From Anaerolineae bacterium (GTDB taxonomy: Bacteria; Chloroflexota; Anaerolineae; 4572-78; J111), in contig JAFGDY010000006.1 in assembly GCA_016931895.1 (NCBI GenBank), forward strand, positions 1 to 33,788: 33,788 bases of DNA, in the 5' to 3' direction. The notes beneath the pieces are model-generated. The model saw only the letters and a list, made by a program, of their open reading frames with translations. It had not been told where the DNA came from and searched no databases. This document shows positions 15,649-23,936 of the stretch, one piece after another (the first letter of the stretch is position 1; each line of letters begins with the position of its first letter). Made by a program: the position numbers and the translations under genes.

Positions 15649-18629
15649 CCCTCCAACTCAGGATTGGGATTTTTTAGCTTGGCCAGGTAGGTGGTGCGCG
15701 GGCGCGTGCCCAATTCAGTCAACACGCCGTAGTGATGCGGCTCGGCCTTTAATTGCGACACCCGGCTGTTCGGATCGTTGACATCGCCAAAAACAATGGC
15801 GTGGGTGGGGCAGGCGGCCTGGCAGGCCGTCACCACCTCTCCATCCTCAAGGCGACGGCCTTCTTTTTTGGCCTCAATGCGGGCATGGCTGATGCGCTGC
15901 ACACAATAACTACATTTTTCCATCACCCCCCGCACCCGCACGGTCACATCAGGATTGCGTTGCATTTTCAGGGTTTCGGTTTCCTGGTCGGAGAATTGCA
16001 GAAAGTTATAGCGCCGGACCTTGTAGGGGCAGTTGTTGGAGCAGTAGCGCGTGCCAATGCAGCGGTTGTAAACCATCACATTCAAACCTTCATGGTCATG
16101 CACTGTGGCGCCCACCGGGCAAACCACCTCGCAAGGCGCTTGCTCGCAGTGCTGGCATAACATCGGCTGGTGGTAAGGGGTAGGATTGTCCAGGTTGCCC
16201 TCAAAATAAGTGTCCACCCGGATCCAATGCATTTCCCGGCTCACCAAAACCTGCTCTTTGCCCACAATCGGAATGTTATTCTCAGCCTGACACGCCGCAA
16301 CACAGGCATTACAGCCGTTACAAACGTTCAGGTCAACCACCATACCCCAGGCGTAACTGTCGTAATCATATTGGGGCATTAATGAAATTTCCGGCGCCTC
16401 GTGCGCCATGTGCTGCGGAAATTGGGGGTCTTCTTTAAATAAGTCCAACGTGCCCGCACGTACCGGGTCGCGGCCTTCCATGTTGTAGTGCATTTGCGTG
16501 GTGGCCAGGCGATACTGCTGACCGGTAGCGCGAATTTGGAGGCCGCTGCCGGCCCACGGTGCAGCGGCGGTGCGCAAAGCGTAAGCATTTACACCAATAC
16601 CGTTACCCACTCGCCCCACTTGTTCCCGGCCGTAACCCAGGTGCAGGGTGACGGTTTCATTGGCCTGGCCGGGCATCACCCACACCGGAGCTTGCACGGT
16701 CCGGCCATTGTAAATCAATTCAACTACCTCTTCAGGAGACAGCCCTAGCCGTTCGGCGGTGGCCGGGCTGACAAAGGCGGCGTTGTCCCAGGTTAACTTG
16801 GTCAGGGGTTTGGGCAGTTCTTGCAGCCAGCCGTTGTTGGCAAACCGGCCATCCCAGACGGTAGGGTCGGGGCGGAAAACAAGTTCCAAAGCGGACACCT
16901 GCCGGGGAGGAGTTTGGGCCGCTGTTTGCACGGCGGCCAGGTCCACGGTTACGGCAATCGCCGGCAAAGCAGTGTTGACAATCAGGCCATCGTGCCGGGC
17001 CTGTTTCCAAAATGTTTCAAAGCCGTCCGTAACTTGGCCGGCCCAGTAGTGATGCACAATATCGTAGTCGGTCAGGTCGCTTTGGCCTAGCAACGCGGCC
17101 AGTAGTTGTTGGGCCGAGCGGCTGTCGGCGTACAGCGGCTCAACCAGGGGCTGCATCAGGGTTACTGTGCCGTCAAAGGCCAGGGCATCGCCCCAGGATT
17201 CCAGATAATGGCGGGCCGGAACGTGCCATTGACACAAGGCGGCAGTTTCATCTTGGTGCAGCCCCAAATGAACACTGAAGCCCACCTTCAACAACGCCTC
17301 GGCAAAATTAAGGTCTGCCGGAGCGTTGTAAACGGGATTGGCGCCAAGGATGAGCAGCATGTCAACCTGCCCGTTGTTCATCGCGCCCACCAACTCCCGC
17401 AGCGATTCGCCCTGGTTTACGGGGTTGGCCTCCGGCGGGTCGGTGTAGACCACAGTTTGACCAACATTGCCCAGTTCTTGGTTAAGGGCATGGCTTAAGG
17501 CGTGGGCCAACGGTGATTGGCCGTTGCCGGCCAAGATCAGGCTGCTGCCCCGATGGGCTTGCAGGTCGTTGGCCAGGGCCGATATCCATGCCGGGGGAAC
17601 ATCGTTTAACTCGGTTTCAGCGCCGGGCAGGTTAAGGCCCACAGCGGCAGCCAGCGCCAAGATCACGCCTGCCACCTGGCTGGGCCGCACGGGCCGATGA
17701 TGGTCGGCCATAGCGCCGGTAACGGTGGGGGTACTTTCTATGGCGTACAGCCGGTTCATCTCCGGCCGGCCGGCCCGGACGCGGCGTTTTTGGCTAAAAT
17801 CATGGGCGTAGCGAACGCCGGCCGGGTTGGCCCCCAAAAAATCGGCCTCAAGCGAAAGCACCACCTCGGCCCGGTCAAAGTGATAAACCGGATTTACGTC
17901 CCGGCCAAAGGCCATGAGCGCGCCCTGGCGGGGATTGTCCCGGTTGATTGGCTCGTACTGGTGCCATTGGGCCTGGGGAAATTGGCCCAAAACGGCTTGC
18001 ATTTGGTTGGCTAAAGTGGGTGAAGTGACGGTTTCGGTGAGCAGCCGCAGCCCCGCGCCGTTGGCGCTGCGCTGCTGTTCCAGCGCCCCGTTTAAGGCGG
18101 AGATGAAGGCCGTCCAGTTGCCGGCGGCACCGGCTTGGGTGATTATCTGGGCGCGGTCAGGATCGTATAACTCCAGCACCGAGGCCTGGGCAAACGTATT
18201 GGTTGCGCCCAGGCTGGCCGGATGATCGGGGTTGCCCTCCAGCTTGGTGGGGCGGCCCTGGTGACTTTCGGCCAGCAGGCCCAGGGCCAGGCCGCCCAGG
18301 GGCATAGCCGTGGCAAAAAATAAGGGTTTACCGCCGGGCACAATCGCTTCGGGGGGGTCAACGTAAGGCACAATTTTTTCGGGGAGGCCCCCGGTGCAGG
18401 CGGTCAAACCGCCTAAGGCCAGCGAGGCGCCCATGAGTTTTAAAAAGTTGCGGCGGCTGACCGGGTTGGGCCACTGGTCGGCCCCCTGCGGAAATTCGCG
18501 CTTTAAAAAATCTTGAAAGGCTTCGGTTTCGGCAATTTCTTCCAGACAGCGCCAATATTTGGGGCCGTTCAAACCGGCCAGGCGTTGGCGCAGGGAGGGG
18601 ATGTCAAAATTCTTTCTCATGAAAGTCAT
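15645..18629 (-). CDS. actB: Alternative complex III subunit ActB (molybdopterin-oxidoreductase-like plus Fe-S domain)
   Basis: This is the large peripheral subunit of ACIII, 994 residues as read. A twin-arginine motif, SRRNFLKLMGAS, lies at 58-69, after about 55 residues of leader, and is followed by a lipobox-like LTAC (Cys78), so it is exported folded and perhaps lipid-anchored. The middle resembles molybdopterin oxidoreductases, which in ACIII bind no molybdenum. The C-terminal domain (from about 760) has four ferredoxin-like Cys motifs: CNGCNACVAAC, CQHCEQAPCEVVC, CIGTRYCSNNC and CSYC...CQAAC. These fit three [4Fe-4S] and one [3Fe-4S] cluster. The start overlaps the actA stop (TAATG). 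An out-of-frame extension follows the stop. Confidence 0.93.
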   Translation of the reverse strand: MTFMRKNFDIPSLRQRLAGLNGPKYWRCLEEIAETEAFQDFLKREFPQGADQWPNPVSRRNFLKLMGASLALGGLTACTGGLPEKIVPYVDPPEAIVPGGKPLFFATAMPLGGLALGLLAESHQGRPTKLEGNPDHPASLGATNTFAQASVLELYDPDRAQIITQAGAAGNWTAFISALNGALEQQRSANGAGLRLLTETVTSPTLANQMQAVLGQFPQAQWHQYEPINRDNPRQGALMAFGRDVNPVYHFDRAEVVLSLEADFLGANPAGVRYAHDFSQKRRVRAGRPEMNRLYAIESTPTVTGAMADHHRPVRPSQVAGVILALAAAVGLNLPGAETELNDVPPAWISALANDLQAHRGSSLILAGNGQSPLAHALSHALNQELGNVGQTVVYTDPPEANPVNQGESLRELVGAMNNGQVDMLLILGANPVYNAPADLNFAEALLKVGFSVHLGLHQDETAALCQWHVPARHYLESWGDALAFDGTVTLMQPLVEPLYADSRSAQQLLAALLGQSDLTDYDIVHHYWAGQVTDGFETFWKQARHDGLIVNTALPAIAVTVDLAAVQTAAQTPPRQVSALELVFRPDPTVWDGRFANNGWLQELPKPLTKLTWDNAAFVSPATAERLGLSPEEVVELIYNGRTVQAPVWVMPGQANETVTLHLGYGREQVGRVGNGIGVNAYALRTAAAPWAGSGLQIRATGQQYRLATTQMHYNMEGRDPVRAGTLDLFKEDPQFPQHMAHEAPEISLMPQYDYDSYAWGMVVDLNVCNGCNACVAACQAENNIPIVGKEQVLVSREMHWIRVDTYFEGNLDNPTPYHQPMLCQHCEQAPCEVVCPVGATVHDHEGLNVMVYNRCIGTRYCSNNCPYKVRRYNFLQFSDQETETLKMQRNPDVTVRVRGVMEKCSYCVQRISHARIEAKKEGRRLEDGEVVTACQAACPTHAIVFGDVNDPNSRVSQLKAEPHHYGVLTELGTRPRTTYLAKLKNPNPELEG

Positions 18630-19288
18630 TACCTATGGCAGATAGAACAATCGTCCAAACGGCCGGTTTCAATATCATATTCGGTGATCAATTGCGTTCC
18701 CAGGGCAAGCTGGTCGTGATTTTTGGGTATGTAGTCCATGGTCAACACTTCTTCCCTGGGCCGGATATATTTTTCCGGGGCGCGGTGGCATTGTAAACAC
18801 CATTCCATCAACATTGTTTCTGTTTTCCATGTCAGCGGCATCTCGTCAACCCGGCCGTGACAGGTTTCGCAGCCAATGCCTTTGTTAACGTGGATACTGT
18901 GATCAAAGTAGACAAAGCCGGACAGGTCGTGAACCCGGGTCCAGCGGAGGGGGTGGCCGGTGCGATAGCTGGCCCGAACCGGCTCCAGCATGGCGGCCTC
19001 GGTGTGGATTTGGGAGTGACAGGTCATACAGGTTTGGGTAGGCGGAATCCCGGCAAAGGCAGCCTGCTCAACCGAGGTATGGCAGTAGCGGCAATCAATC
19101 CCCAGATCTTTTACGTGGTGTTGGTGGCTAAAGGGCACCGGCTGTTCGCGGGCAATGTTTACCTGGGTCAGGTAAGGTGATTTGACCCAAAAATACCACC
19201 CGATAGCCAGACCGGCCGCGATCATGGCCATTCCCAGAATCGAAGCCCTGGCAATGGTGTTCATACTGGGATGAAAGATTTGGTTCAT
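18629..19288 (-). CDS. actA: Alternative complex III subunit ActA, penta-heme cytochrome c
   Basis: This is the first gene of the respiratory operon, 219 residues. An N-terminal membrane anchor (about 13-34) is followed by five CxxCH heme-binding motifs at 66-70, 87-91, 140-144, 164-168 and 214-218. The last motif ends one residue before the C-terminus. Together with ActE and ActB it forms the redox wire of ACIII. The stop overlaps the actB start by one base. The ribosome site is weak. The 361-base gap upstream, bounded by a terminator, should hold the operon promoter. Confidence 0.94.
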   Translation of the reverse strand: MNQIFHPSMNTIARASILGMAMIAAGLAIGWYFWVKSPYLTQVNIAREQPVPFSHQHHVKDLGIDCRYCHTSVEQAAFAGIPPTQTCMTCHSQIHTEAAMLEPVRASYRTGHPLRWTRVHDLSGFVYFDHSIHVNKGIGCETCHGRVDEMPLTWKTETMLMEWCLQCHRAPEKYIRPREEVLTMDYIPKNHDQLALGTQLITEYDIETGRLDDCSICHR

Positions 19289-19649
19289 TGGTTTACCTAA
19301 GATTGTTCCGGTTGAAACAAGGTTAAGTTTACGTTTTAAGGCGATACTGCTGAAAGTGAGCGGGGTTAAAAACCAGCCTGGTTAGTCTATGGCATCATAG
19401 TGGGGAAACGCAGACCAGGGCCGGCTGTTTATCGGCTTTTGACTTTATTATTGAACCGGTAATAATTTTAAGTTTGCAATATGAAATTCACATTAAAAAT
19501 GTAGGGGAGATTACGGCAAACAAAAAAGGGCATGATCTTTTTGATAACGCCCTTTTTTGATTGGTGATTGTTCAAGTTGCCCAGGGAGTTATGCCGCATT
19601 TTGTTTCTCCTCCGGCCCCTCTGCATTCCAGAACCCTAACTCAAAACAT
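19289..19649. other. Intergenic region between mrp and actA
   Basis: These 361 bases contain a terminator at 19522-19558 and, nearer actA, the presumed promoter and leader of the respiratory operon. In the leader, CCTGGT (19377-19382) pairs with ACCAGG (19414-19419) around an inner hairpin, CTATG-gcat-CATAG (19387-19400). I see no clean -35/-10 pair on the - strand. No open frame of note. Confidence 0.5.
19522..19558. terminator. Rho-independent terminator after mrp (bidirectional form)
   Basis: AAAAAAGGGC at 19522-19531 pairs with GCCCTTTTTT at 19549-19558. The inner loop has a short GATC/GAT pairing, and T-runs flank the stem on either strand. It lies about 90 bases past the mrp stop on the - strand and upstream of actA, so it would separate the sufR-mrp transcript from the respiratory operon. 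Confidence 0.75.
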
Positions 19650-20729
19650 TCAAGCCGGATTGTCTTCAAACTGGGGGGACTGGGTAAGGTTCTGCACGCT
19701 CACGGCGGCGGCCACTTTTTGGGCCACTGCCTTGATGGCCTGCGCCGCTGCCGCATCCGGTTGGCGCACCACAATCGGCTGGCCTTCATCCCCCCCTATG
19801 CGGATTTCAGGCTCCAGCGGGATTTCGCCCAAAAACTCAATGCCAATTTTGGCGGCCATCGCCGCCCCGCCGCCGTGGCCAAAAATATCGTACCGGGCGC
19901 CGGTATCGGGGGCCACAAAGTAACTCATATTCTCTACCACGCCCAGGATGGGCACGTTAAGCTGCTCAAACATTTTGACGCCCCGCACCACGTCGCTTAA
20001 AGCCACCTGCTGCGGCGTGGTGACAATGATAGCGCCGGTCAGGCTCAAACTCTGGGCCAGGCTGAGGCTGGCGTCGCCGGTGCCGGGCGGCAGATCAACC
20101 ACTAAATAGTCCAGGTCGTTCCAGTCCACATCCTGCAAAAATTGGCGCAACGCGCTGTGGATCATTGGGCCGCGCCAGATAACGGCTTGCTCCGGCGGGA
20201 CCAGAAAACCCATACTCATCAGTTTTACACCGTAGGCTTCCAGCGGGGAAATTTTATTATTTGGCCCGCCCCGGGGACGGTCGTGCACGCCCATCATAAT
20301 AGGAATGTTGGGGCCATAAATATCGGCATCCAGCAAGCCCACTTTAGCCCCCTCTTGGGCCAGGCTGATGGCCAGGTTGGCGGCGATGGTGCTTTTACCC
20401 ACCCCGCCTTTGCCGGAGGCCACCGCAATGGCATTGCGCACGCCAATGTCCATCTGGCCCATCAGGCGGGCATCCTGCGGCACGCGGGCGTCAAAATCAA
20501 CGGCAACGGTTTCCACGCCGGGCACGGCCATAACGGCTTCGGTAGATTCGGCTTCTATGCGATTTTTGAGCGGGCAGGCCGGGGTGGTTAGCATAATGGT
20601 GAAAGTCACGTTGCCGCCGTCAATTTTTATATTTTCCACCATGTTCAGGGTAACCAGGTCTTTGTGCAGTTCCGGTTCAATAACGCGGCTGAGGGCGGCC
20701 AACACTTGCTCTTTAGTTACGCTCGTCAT
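19650..20729 (-). CDS. Mrp/ApbC/Nbp35-type P-loop ATPase, Fe-S cluster carrier
   Basis: The 359-residue protein has an N-terminal MIP18/DUF59 domain (about 5-80) and a ParA-like ATPase domain with the deviant Walker [11 protein letters not shown] (105-114). Mrp/ApbC proteins carry Fe-S clusters to target enzymes. At the usual cluster site the sequence reads [12 protein letters not shown] instead of the common CPxC form, so the classic ligand pair is missing. AGGAG lies a few bases before the ATG. It follows the sufR-like gene on the same strand after 75 bases and is likely co-transcribed, which fits an Fe-S role. Confidence 0.9.
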   Translation of the reverse strand: MTSVTKEQVLAALSRVIEPELHKDLVTLNMVENIKIDGGNVTFTIMLTTPACPLKNRIEAESTEAVMAVPGVETVAVDFDARVPQDARLMGQMDIGVRNAIAVASGKGGVGKSTIAANLAISLAQEGAKVGLLDADIYGPNIPIMMGVHDRPRGGPNNKISPLEAYGVKLMSMGFLVPPEQAVIWRGPMIHSALRQFLQDVDWNDLDYLVVDLPPGTGDASLSLAQSLSLTGAIIVTTPQQVALSDVVRGVKMFEQLNVPILGVVENMSYFVAPDTGARYDIFGHGGGAAMAAKIGIEFLGEIPLEPEIRIGGDEGQPIVVRQPDAAAAQAIKAVAQKVAAAVSVQNLTQSPQFEDNPA

Positions 20730-20804
20730 AAGGTTTGCTCCTGAAGGTTGTTTTTAGGGAAGATGGGCCTGCTTTGAGAGTATAACCCAAAAACCGCCTC
20801 TTGT

Positions 20805-21476
20805 CTATTGCTCGCTGTTGGGTTTGGGCCGAACCTGATAGCAGCAAGCGCTGTCGCCGCTGGCCAGATGGCTGATGCGAACAACATTGGCCTTTAGTAA
20901 ATTGGTTAAAAGGGCGTGGTCGTAATCACAAGCCGAGCCGCAGTTCTCGGCCACATGGACAATGGGGCAATTGGTCTCCCGCAGGGTATACGTGCCGTCC
21001 GCATTGAGTTTCCAGGTTGACATATATCCATCGGCTTCACGCAGTTTCACCAATTGCTCCAGCCTGACCGGCAGGCTTTGGCCGTTGACCTTTTGCCGAT
21101 ATTTCTCCAGCAGGTGCTCCGACCGCATGCGGAAAACGGCGTCAACGGCCTCCCGGCCGTACAAATCTTCAATGGTTTTTAACACGGTTACGGCCAACTC
21201 ATCGTACCCGCGCGGAAAGTAGCTGGAGGCTGCCTCGCCCAGCCGGTAAACAAAACTGGGCCGCCCCATGCCGCGCCGCATCTCTTCATAAGTTACCAAA
21301 TTATCACGTTCCAATCGGGTCAAATGGCGACGCACCGCCACCGTGCTGATATCCAGCAGCTTGGCCAATTGGTCGGCGGTTAACTCGCCGTTTTCTTTGA
21401 ACAAGTGCAAAATACGCCGCCGCGTAACGGGCATTTGTTTGTATAATAGAGCCGCCCTTTCGGTTCCTATTGCCAT
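20805..21476 (-). CDS. sufR: SufR-like Fe-S-sensing transcriptional repressor
   Basis: This 223-residue regulator has an N-terminal winged helix (about 18-60, with LTADQLAKLLDISTVAVRRH), a GMGRPSFVYRL wing as in the SufR family, and a C-terminal cysteine-rich part (C170, C179, C183, C211, C212) that could hold a cluster. In cyanobacteria SufR sits divergent to sufBCDS and represses it while its cluster is intact. The same arrangement is seen here, with sufC starting 215 bases away in the other direction. Exact ligands are not established. The ORF starts at ATG 21476 with a weak site (GAGGATAAATTT) before it. Confidence 0.87.
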   Translation of the reverse strand: MAIGTERAALLYKQMPVTRRRILHLFKENGELTADQLAKLLDISTVAVRRHLTRLERDNLVTYEEMRRGMGRPSFVYRLGEAASSYFPRGYDELAVTVLKTIEDLYGREAVDAVFRMRSEHLLEKYRQKVNGQSLPVRLEQLVKLREADGYMSTWKLNADGTYTLRETNCPIVHVAENCGSACDYDHALLTNLLKANVVRISHLASGDSACCYQVRPKPNSEQ

Positions 21477-21509
21477 AAATTTATCCTCAATCCAACTTTA
21501 ATCATCAGA

Positions 21510-21538
21510 ATTATAACACATCTTTCTGAACTTTGCAA
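21510..21538 (-). promoter_or_regulatory. Sigma-70-type promoter of sufR-mrp
   Basis: Read on the - strand, TTGCAA (21538-21533) and TATAAT (21515-21510) are exactly 17 bp apart, ending 34 bases before the sufR start codon. The -10 is a perfect consensus. A GTTGG (21496-21492) lies downstream of the -10, in the leader, and recurs near the sufC promoter. Confidence 0.7.
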
Positions 21539-21555
21539 TATTTAATAACAAAATA

Positions 21556-21594
21556 GTTGACAAAGTAAAAATGGTATGCTACAATGTTGGACAA
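21556..21594 (+). promoter_or_regulatory. Strong suf operon promoter with candidate SufR operator repeats
   Basis: TTGACA (21557-21562) and TACAAT (21580-21585) are 17 bp apart, with an extended -10 TG at 21577-21578: a near-consensus sigma-70 promoter. The -35 is embedded in GTTGACAA (21556-21563), and a second GTTGGACAA begins at 21586, just past the -10, so the two copies start exactly 30 bp apart. A repressor bound to such repeats would cover the promoter. That these are SufR sites is inferred. Confidence 0.7.
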
Positions 21595-21623
21595 TTCTTA
21601 AAGAGTAAAAAATTATAAATAAA

Positions 21624-21672
21624 GTATTGCGTATTTTGGTAAGAATCTATGCCAGATGCAATACGGTTTTTT
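21624..21672 (+). promoter_or_regulatory. Terminator-like hairpin in the suf leader (possible attenuator)
   Basis: GTATTGC (21624-21630) pairs perfectly with GCAATAC (21658-21664). An inner TGG/CCA pairing extends the fold, and the stem is followed by GG and six T (21667-21672). It lies between the promoter and the sufC start at 21692, so if it folds in the mRNA it could end transcription before the first gene. The stem is only moderately stable. Confidence 0.45.
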
Positions 21673-21691
21673 AAGGAAGGGTATTCCAACC

Positions 21692-22444
21692 ATGTCTTCA
21701 TTATCTATTAAAAATCTACGGGTTAGCATTGAAGATAAACTCATTCTCCAGGACTTAAACCTTGAGGTAAAACAGGGCGAAATCCACGCCATCATGGGGC
21801 CAAACGGCTCCGGCAAAAGCACCATGGCCTATGCCCTGGCCGGCCATCCCAAATACGAGGTGGAAGGGGGCGAGGTGTGGATGGACAACGTTAACCTGTT
21901 GGAACTGGCTCCAGATGAGCGCGCCCGGATGGGCCTGTTTTTGGCCTTCCAATATCCCACGGCTATTCCCGGCATCAGCATGGCCAACTTTCTGCGCACA
22001 GCGGTCAACGCGATGAAGGGCGGCAACGGCCAGGGGATGCCCATTGCGGAGTTTCGCAAGCTGTTGGGCGAAAAAATGGACTTATTGAAAATTGATAAAA
22101 GCTTTGCCCGCCGTTATCTGAATGAAGGTTTCTCCGGCGGCGAGAAAAAGCGGGCCGAAATTTTGCAAATGGCCCTGCTGGAACCCAGATTTGTCATCCT
22201 GGATGAAACCGACTCCGGCCTGGACATTGACGCCCTGCGGATTGTGTCTGAAGGCGTCAACGCCCTTACCGGCCCGGAACGCGGTTTTATTGTTATCACC
22301 CACTACCAGCGCATTTTGAACTACATCAAACCGGATTTTGTGCACGTGATGTACAACGGCCAGATTATCGAATCCGGCGGCCCGGACCTGGCCGAAAAAC
22401 TGGAGCAGGAAGGTTACGATAATATTCTAAAGGAACGGGGTTAA
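21692..22444 (+). CDS. sufC: Fe-S cluster assembly ATPase SufC
   Basis: This is the ABC-type ATPase of the SufBCD scaffold, 250 residues. The start at 21692 is preferred over an in-frame ATG at 21656 because the protein then begins in the family style (SSLSIKNLRVSIEDK) and AAGGAAGG precedes it; the extra upstream codons overlap the leader hairpin. Walker A GPNGSGKST, signature FSGGEKKR, and Walker B FVILDETDSGLD are all intact. It is the first gene of the suf operon and drives conformational change in SufB-SufD during cluster assembly. Confidence 0.95.
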   Translation: MSSLSIKNLRVSIEDKLILQDLNLEVKQGEIHAIMGPNGSGKSTMAYALAGHPKYEVEGGEVWMDNVNLLELAPDERARMGLFLAFQYPTAIPGISMANFLRTAVNAMKGGNGQGMPIAEFRKLLGEKMDLLKIDKSFARRYLNEGFSGGEKKRAEILQMALLEPRFVILDETDSGLDIDALRIVSEGVNALTGPERGFIVITHYQRILNYIKPDFVHVMYNGQIIESGGPDLAEKLEQEGYDNILKERG

Positions 22445-22448
22445 CATA

Positions 22449-22512
22449 ATTTACGATTTCAGATTTACGGGTGTTGGACTCAACCGTAAATCGTAAATCC
22501 AAAATCGTAAAT
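22449..22512. repeat. Two-stem inverted repeat between sufC and sufB
   Basis: An inner stem GATTTACGG (22462-22470) / CCGTAAATC (22484-22492) and an outer stem ATTTACGATTT (22449-22459) / AAATCGTAAAT (22502-22512) are both perfect, with small internal loops. The unit CGTAAATC also repeats directly. The hairpin ends at the base before the sufB ribosome site (AGGAGA, 22513-22518), so it may affect mRNA stability or sufB translation. It has the look of a short dispersed palindromic repeat. Confidence 0.65.
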
Positions 22513-22523
22513 AGGAGAGACTT

Positions 22524-23936
22524 ATGGCTCAAACATTTGATGTTAATTTAGACGATTACAAATACGGTTTTAGCGTTCCCGAAAATTACGCCTTCAAAGC
22601 CCGCAAAGGTCTGGACGAGGACATTGTCCGCGAAATTTCGTGGATGAAACAAGAACCAAAATGGATGCTCGATTTCCGGCTGCGCGGCTATCGCCATTTT
22701 ATGGAGCGCCCCATGCCCCAATGGGGCGGGCGCGGTATGCTCAATGAGCTTAATTTTGACGACATCTATTACTACATCAAACCCATTGACGCCCAAAAAG
22801 CCTTCAACTCCTGGGACGATGTGCCCGCAGACATCAAAAACACCTTTGATCGCCTGGGCATCCCCGAAGCCGAGCAGAAGTTTCTGGCCGGGGTAGGGGC
22901 GCAGTACGAGAGCGAGGTGGTGTATCACAACCTTCTGGAAGACCTGGAAAAGAAAGGCGTTATCTTTTTGGATATGGATGCGGGCTTGCGCGAGCATCCC
23001 GATATTGTCAAAGCGTATTTTACCACGGTCATTCCACCGGAGGACAACAAATTTGCCGCGCTAAATACCGCAGTTTGGTCCGGCGGCAGTTTTATTTACG
23101 TGCCGCCCGGCGTGCACATTGACCTGCCCTTGCAAGCCTACTTTCGCATCAATGCCCAGAATATGGGCCAGTTTGAGCGCACCCTGATTATTGTGGATGA
23201 AGGGGCCTACGTGCATTACGTAGAAGGTTGTACCGCGCCCACCTACTCCAGCGACAGCCTGCACAGCGCGGTAGTGGAGATCATTGTTAAAGAAAATGGC
23301 CGCTGTCGTTACTCCACTATCCAAAACTGGAGCCACAACGTTTATAACCTGGTCACCAAACGCGCCCAGGCTTATCGCAACGCCACCATGGAATGGGTAG
23401 ATGGGAATCTTGGCTCAAAGCTGACGATGAAATATCCGGCAGTCTGGCTCATGGAACCCGGCGCGCATGGCGAAGTGCTGTCCATTGCTTTTGCCGGCCG
23501 TGGCCAGTTGCAAGACGCGGGGGCCAAAATTGTGCACGCCGCGCCCGATACCAGTTCGGTGATCACCAGCAAGTCAATCAGCAAAAACGGGGGACGCACC
23601 ACCTATCGCGGTTTGGTGAAAGTGGCGCCCGGCGCCACCAACGCCAAAAGCAACGTGGTTTGCGATGCCCTGATTCTGGATGAGGAGTCCGCTACAGACA
23701 CGTTTCCCTACATCGAAATTGAAGAGCAGGACGTAAGCATCGGCCACGAAGCCAGCGTTTCCAAAGTGTCGGAGGAGCAGCTCTTTTACCTGATGAGCCG
23801 CGGCATTCCCGAAGGCCAGGCGGCCAATATGATTGTCAGCGGCTTCATTGAGCCAATTGTGAAGGAACTGCCTATGGAATACGCCCTGGAATTGAATCGC
23901 CTCATTGAAATGGAAATGGAAGGCTCGGTGGGCTAA
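22524..23936 (+). CDS. sufB: Fe-S cluster assembly scaffold SufB
   Basis: The 470-residue scaffold subunit belongs to the SufBC2D complex, on which nascent Fe-S clusters form. The C-terminal half shows the family pattern of a right-handed beta helix. It has [19 protein letters not shown], the cysteine in [10 protein letters not shown], and the closing [20 protein letters not shown], closely similar to SufB of Bacillus and cyanobacteria. AGGAGA precedes the ATG by 5 bases. The gene ends in a TAATG overlap with sufD. Confidence 0.95.
   Translation: MAQTFDVNLDDYKYGFSVPENYAFKARKGLDEDIVREISWMKQEPKWMLDFRLRGYRHFMERPMPQWGGRGMLNELNFDDIYYYIKPIDAQKAFNSWDDVPADIKNTFDRLGIPEAEQKFLAGVGAQYESEVVYHNLLEDLEKKGVIFLDMDAGLREHPDIVKAYFTTVIPPEDNKFAALNTAVWSGGSFIYVPPGVHIDLPLQAYFRINAQNMGQFERTLIIVDEGAYVHYVEGCTAPTYSSDSLHSAVVEIIVKENGRCRYSTIQNWSHNVYNLVTKRAQAYRNATMEWVDGNLGSKLTMKYPAVWLMEPGAHGEVLSIAFAGRGQLQDAGAKIVHAAPDTSSVITSKSISKNGGRTTYRGLVKVAPGATNAKSNVVCDALILDEESATDTFPYIEIEEQDVSIGHEASVSKVSEEQLFYLMSRGIPEGQAANMIVSGFIEPIVKELPMEYALELNRLIEMEMEGSVG

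Noticed and set aside
21656-21691. Upstream ATG for sufC
   Set aside because: It would begin inside the leader hairpin and add residues not seen at SufC N-termini. ATG 21692 fits the family.
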